Positions 61,869-64,000 of a stretch of 64,000 nt of DNA are shown piece by piece (the stretch's first letter is position 1; each line of letters opens with the position of its first letter). Source of the DNA: Magnetospirillum moscoviense (GTDB taxonomy: Bacteria > Pseudomonadota > Alphaproteobacteria > Rhodospirillales > Magnetospirillaceae); NCBI RefSeq assembly GCF_001650635.1, contig NZ_LWQU01000152.1, positions 62,001-126,000 on the forward strand, given 5' to 3'. The notes below the pieces were generated by a model. The model was not told the DNA's origin. It did no database searches and saw only the letters and a list, made by a program, of their open reading frames with translations. The position numbers were made by a program, and so were the translations under genes.

Positions 61869-64000
61869 CCAAGCCGCATCGCCCCAAGAAGGTTCCCCTG
61901 CCGTCGAAGCAGGAAGTCCTGGATTTCATCCGCTCGCAACCCGGCCGCATCGGCAAGCGCGAGCTGGCGCGCGCCTTCAACCTGAAGGGCGCCGACAAGA
62001 TCACCCTGAAGGCGATCTTGAAGGAACTCGAGCATGACGGCACCGTCCAGCGCGGCGCCAAGAAGCGCTTCGCCCGCCCCGGCGCCCTGCCCGAGGTCGC
62101 GGTGGTCGAGATCACCGGCACCGACACCGACGGCGAATTGCTGGCCCGCATGGTCGGCTGGGACCAAGAGGGCCGCCCGCCCCGCATCTTCATCGCACCC
62201 TGGAGCCGGGGCGACCTGACGGTGGGCGTCGGCGACCGCGTGCTGGCCAAGCTGCGCCGCGTCAGGGACGACGCCTACGAGGGCAAGCCGATCCGCGTTG
62301 TCGGCGAGGCGCGTGCCCGGGTGCTGGGCGTGTTCGAGATGCTGCCCGACGGCACCGGCCGCATCCACCCGACGTCGCGCAAGGAAAAGGCCGATTATCT
62401 GGTGCCGCGCGGCGAATCCGCCGGGGCCGAGCCCGGCGAACTGGTGCTGTGCGACCTGCTGCCCGGCCGGGTGTTCGGTCTGCGGCCGGTCACCGTCAAG
62501 GAACGCCTGGGCCGGCTGGGCGAGCCCAAATCGGTGTCGCTGGTGGCCATCCACGCCAACGACATCCCCTTCGTCTTTCCGCCCGAGGCGGTGGCCCAGG
62601 CCGCCGCCGCCGGCCCTGCCGAGATGGCGCACCGGGTCGATCTGCGCGATATCCCCCTGGTCACCATCGACGGCGAGGACGCGCGCGATTTCGACGACGC
62701 GGTGTGGGCCGAGCCCGACACCGACCCGGCCAATCCCGGCGGCTGGCATTGCATCGTCGCCATCGCCGACGTGTCGTGGTACGTGCGGCCCGGCGACGCC
62801 CTGGACCGCGAGGCCTTCAAGCGCGGCAATTCGGTCTATTTCCCCGACCGCGTCGTGCCGATGCTGCCCGAGGAACTGTCCAACGGCTGGTGCTCGCTGA
62901 AACCCGACGAAAATCGCGGCTGCCTGGCGGTGCATTTCTGGCTGGACAAGGATGGTCACAAGAAGCGCCACCGCTTCGTGCGCGCCATGATGCGGTCCGC
63001 CGCCCGGCTGACCTATGCCCAGGTCCAGGCCGCCCGCGACGGCACCACCGACGAGTTGACCGGCCCGTTGCTGGCCCCGGTGATCACACCGCTTTACCAA
63101 GCCTGGGCCGCCCTGCTGGCGGCGCGCTTGCGCCGCGGCGTGCTGGAACTCGACATCCCCGAGCGCAAGGTGGAAATCGATGCCGCCGGCAAGGTGCGGT
63201 CGATTTCGCCCCGCCCGCGCTTCGACAGCCACCGGCTGATCGAGGATTTCATGATCCAGGCCAATGTCTGCGCGGCGGAAGAGTTGGAGCGGGTCAACAA
63301 GCCGTGCATGTACCGCATCCATGACCAGCCCAGCATCGAGAAGCTGGACGGCCTGCGCGAGTTCCTGAAGTCGATGGATCTCAGCCTGCCCAAGGGCCAG
63401 GGTGTCAAGCCCGGCCAGTTCAACCTGATCCTGGAAAAGGTCAAGGGCAGCGTCCACGAGGTCCTGGTCAACGAGGTGGTGCTGCGCAGCCAGGCCCAGG
63501 CGGTCTATTCCCCCGAGAATATCGGCCATTTCGGCCTGGGTCTGGCCCGCTACGCCCACTTTACCTCGCCGATCCGCCGCTATGCCGACCTGTTGGTCCA
63601 CCGCGCCCTGGTGTCGGGGCTGAAGCTGGGCGACGGCGGCCTGCCGCCCGATTGCCTGCCGGAATTCCCCGGTTGGGGCGAGCATATTTCCGGCACCGAG
63701 CGCCGCGCCGCCGCCGCCGAGCGCGAGGCGGTCGACCGCTACGTCACCGGTTTCCTGTCCGACCGGGTCGGCGCCACCTTCGCCGCCAAGGTCTCGGGCG
63801 TCACCCGCTTCGGCCTGTTCGTCACCCTGGCCGAGACCGGTGCCGACGGCATCATCCCCATCGCCCAGTTGCCCGACGATTACTGGCAGCACGACGAAGC
63901 CCGCCATTGCCTGGTCGGCAGCCGCACCCGGCGGATCTGGCAATTGGGTCAGGCGCTGAACGTGGTGCTGACCGAGGCCAACACCCTGACCGGCAGCATG
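61865..64000 (+). CDS. rnr: Ribonuclease R, 3' end beyond window
   Basis: 3'-to-5' exoribonuclease of the RNB family that degrades structured RNA. The 712 codons present start MTKPHRPKKVPLPSKQEVLD. They cover an N-terminal winged helix (FIRSQPGRIGKRELARAFNL), cold-shock domains (GRIHPTSRKEKADYLVPRG), and the catalytic RNB domain with TIDGEDARDFDDAVWAE. The block YAHFTSPIRRYADLLVHRAL follows, then the start of the S1 domain (KVSGVTRFGLFVTLAETG). The frame is open to the window end. It is translationally coupled to the AEC gene. Confidence 0.95.
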   Translation, partial: MTKPHRPKKVPLPSKQEVLDFIRSQPGRIGKRELARAFNLKGADKITLKAILKELEHDGTVQRGAKKRFARPGALPEVAVVEITGTDTDGELLARMVGWDQEGRPPRIFIAPWSRGDLTVGVGDRVLAKLRRVRDDAYEGKPIRVVGEARARVLGVFEMLPDGTGRIHPTSRKEKADYLVPRGESAGAEPGELVLCDLLPGRVFGLRPVTVKERLGRLGEPKSVSLVAIHANDIPFVFPPEAVAQAAAAGPAEMAHRVDLRDIPLVTIDGEDARDFDDAVWAEPDTDPANPGGWHCIVAIADVSWYVRPGDALDREAFKRGNSVYFPDRVVPMLPEELSNGWCSLKPDENRGCLAVHFWLDKDGHKKRHRFVRAMMRSAARLTYAQVQAARDGTTDELTGPLLAPVITPLYQAWAALLAARLRRGVLELDIPERKVEIDAAGKVRSISPRPRFDSHRLIEDFMIQANVCAAEELERVNKPCMYRIHDQPSIEKLDGLREFLKSMDLSLPKGQGVKPGQFNLILEKVKGSVHEVLVNEVVLRSQAQAVYSPENIGHFGLGLARYAHFTSPIRRYADLLVHRALVSGLKLGDGGLPPDCLPEFPGWGEHISGTERRAAAAEREAVDRYVTGFLSDRVGATFAAKVSGVTRFGLFVTLAETGADGIIPIAQLPDDYWQHDEARHCLVGSRTRRIWQLGQALNVVLTEANTLTGSM

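Noticed and set aside
61727-63943. A 738-codon minus-strand reading frame at the right end
   Set aside because: It overlaps the AEC transporter and ribonuclease R, both with family motifs, and has a low-complexity composition typical of antisense shadow.

Overview
The window is about 64 kb of high-GC DNA from an alphaproteobacterial chromosome. The best guess is a Rhodospirillales member of the Magnetospirillum type. That placement is inferred from gene families and gene order (hisG-hisD-UPF0262-phosphatase, a compact Tad locus, gatC-gatA-gatB, DUF47-pit), not from an rRNA gene. Most of it is ordinary chromosomal coding sequence. Several short AT-rich intergenic islands and one large accessory surface-protein region stand out.

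Layout: (a) 1-4600, minus strand: a heme-type sensor kinase, ispG, hisS and the start of hemA. (b) 4601-13351, plus strand: an AT-rich leader, an Flp pilin with its own terminator, and a Tad/Cpa pilus operon (cpaA-F, tadB, tadC). (c) 13375-18446, minus strand: Lrp regulator, secreted unknown, SGNH hydrolase, hisG, hisD, UPF0262 and a low-molecular-weight phosphatase. (d) 18698-21380, plus strand: 2-Cys peroxiredoxin, thioredoxin reductase, LysR regulator. (e) 21381-24276: a candidate small RNA and a two-gene minus-strand unit that looks like a secreted muralytic protein with a periplasmic partner. (f) 24277-35000, plus strand: a two-gene RND pump, a hybrid histidine kinase, and gatCAB with palindromic elements on both sides of gatC. 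(g) 35029-37232: a NUDIX hydrolase, a DUF47 protein and a Pit phosphate transporter, with Pho-box-like sites. (h) 37237-53375: three tandem secreted tail-collar-like proteins on the minus strand, then a 2424-residue surface protein followed by a TolC-like protein, an HlyD-like protein, a GAF-HlyD fusion and an M50 peptidase-HlyD fusion. (i) 53446-56719: DUF59 protein, multi-pass membrane protein, rubrerythrin, rubredoxin and rubredoxin reductase. (j) 57030-64000: clpB and a patatin-like lipase on the minus strand, then an AEC transporter and a 3'-truncated ribonuclease R on the plus strand.

The most interesting part is region (h). The giant protein starts with an LEPRFMFDGA tag and a DUF4347 caspase-like domain. 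Its neighbours supply an outer-membrane channel and three adaptor-type proteins, but no ABC ATPase is encoded there. The last protein carries an intramembrane HELAH zinc-peptidase site behind an N-terminal segment that reads like a PqqD/RiPP-recognition domain. This suggests an export or maturation route in which the peptidase fusion replaces the usual type I secretion ATPase. Other signals worth testing are the 3' CCUCCC-containing small RNA near 21.5 kb, the stacked inverted repeats covering the rubrerythrin ribosome binding site, and the Pho-box pair around the NUDIX-DUF47-pit genes.
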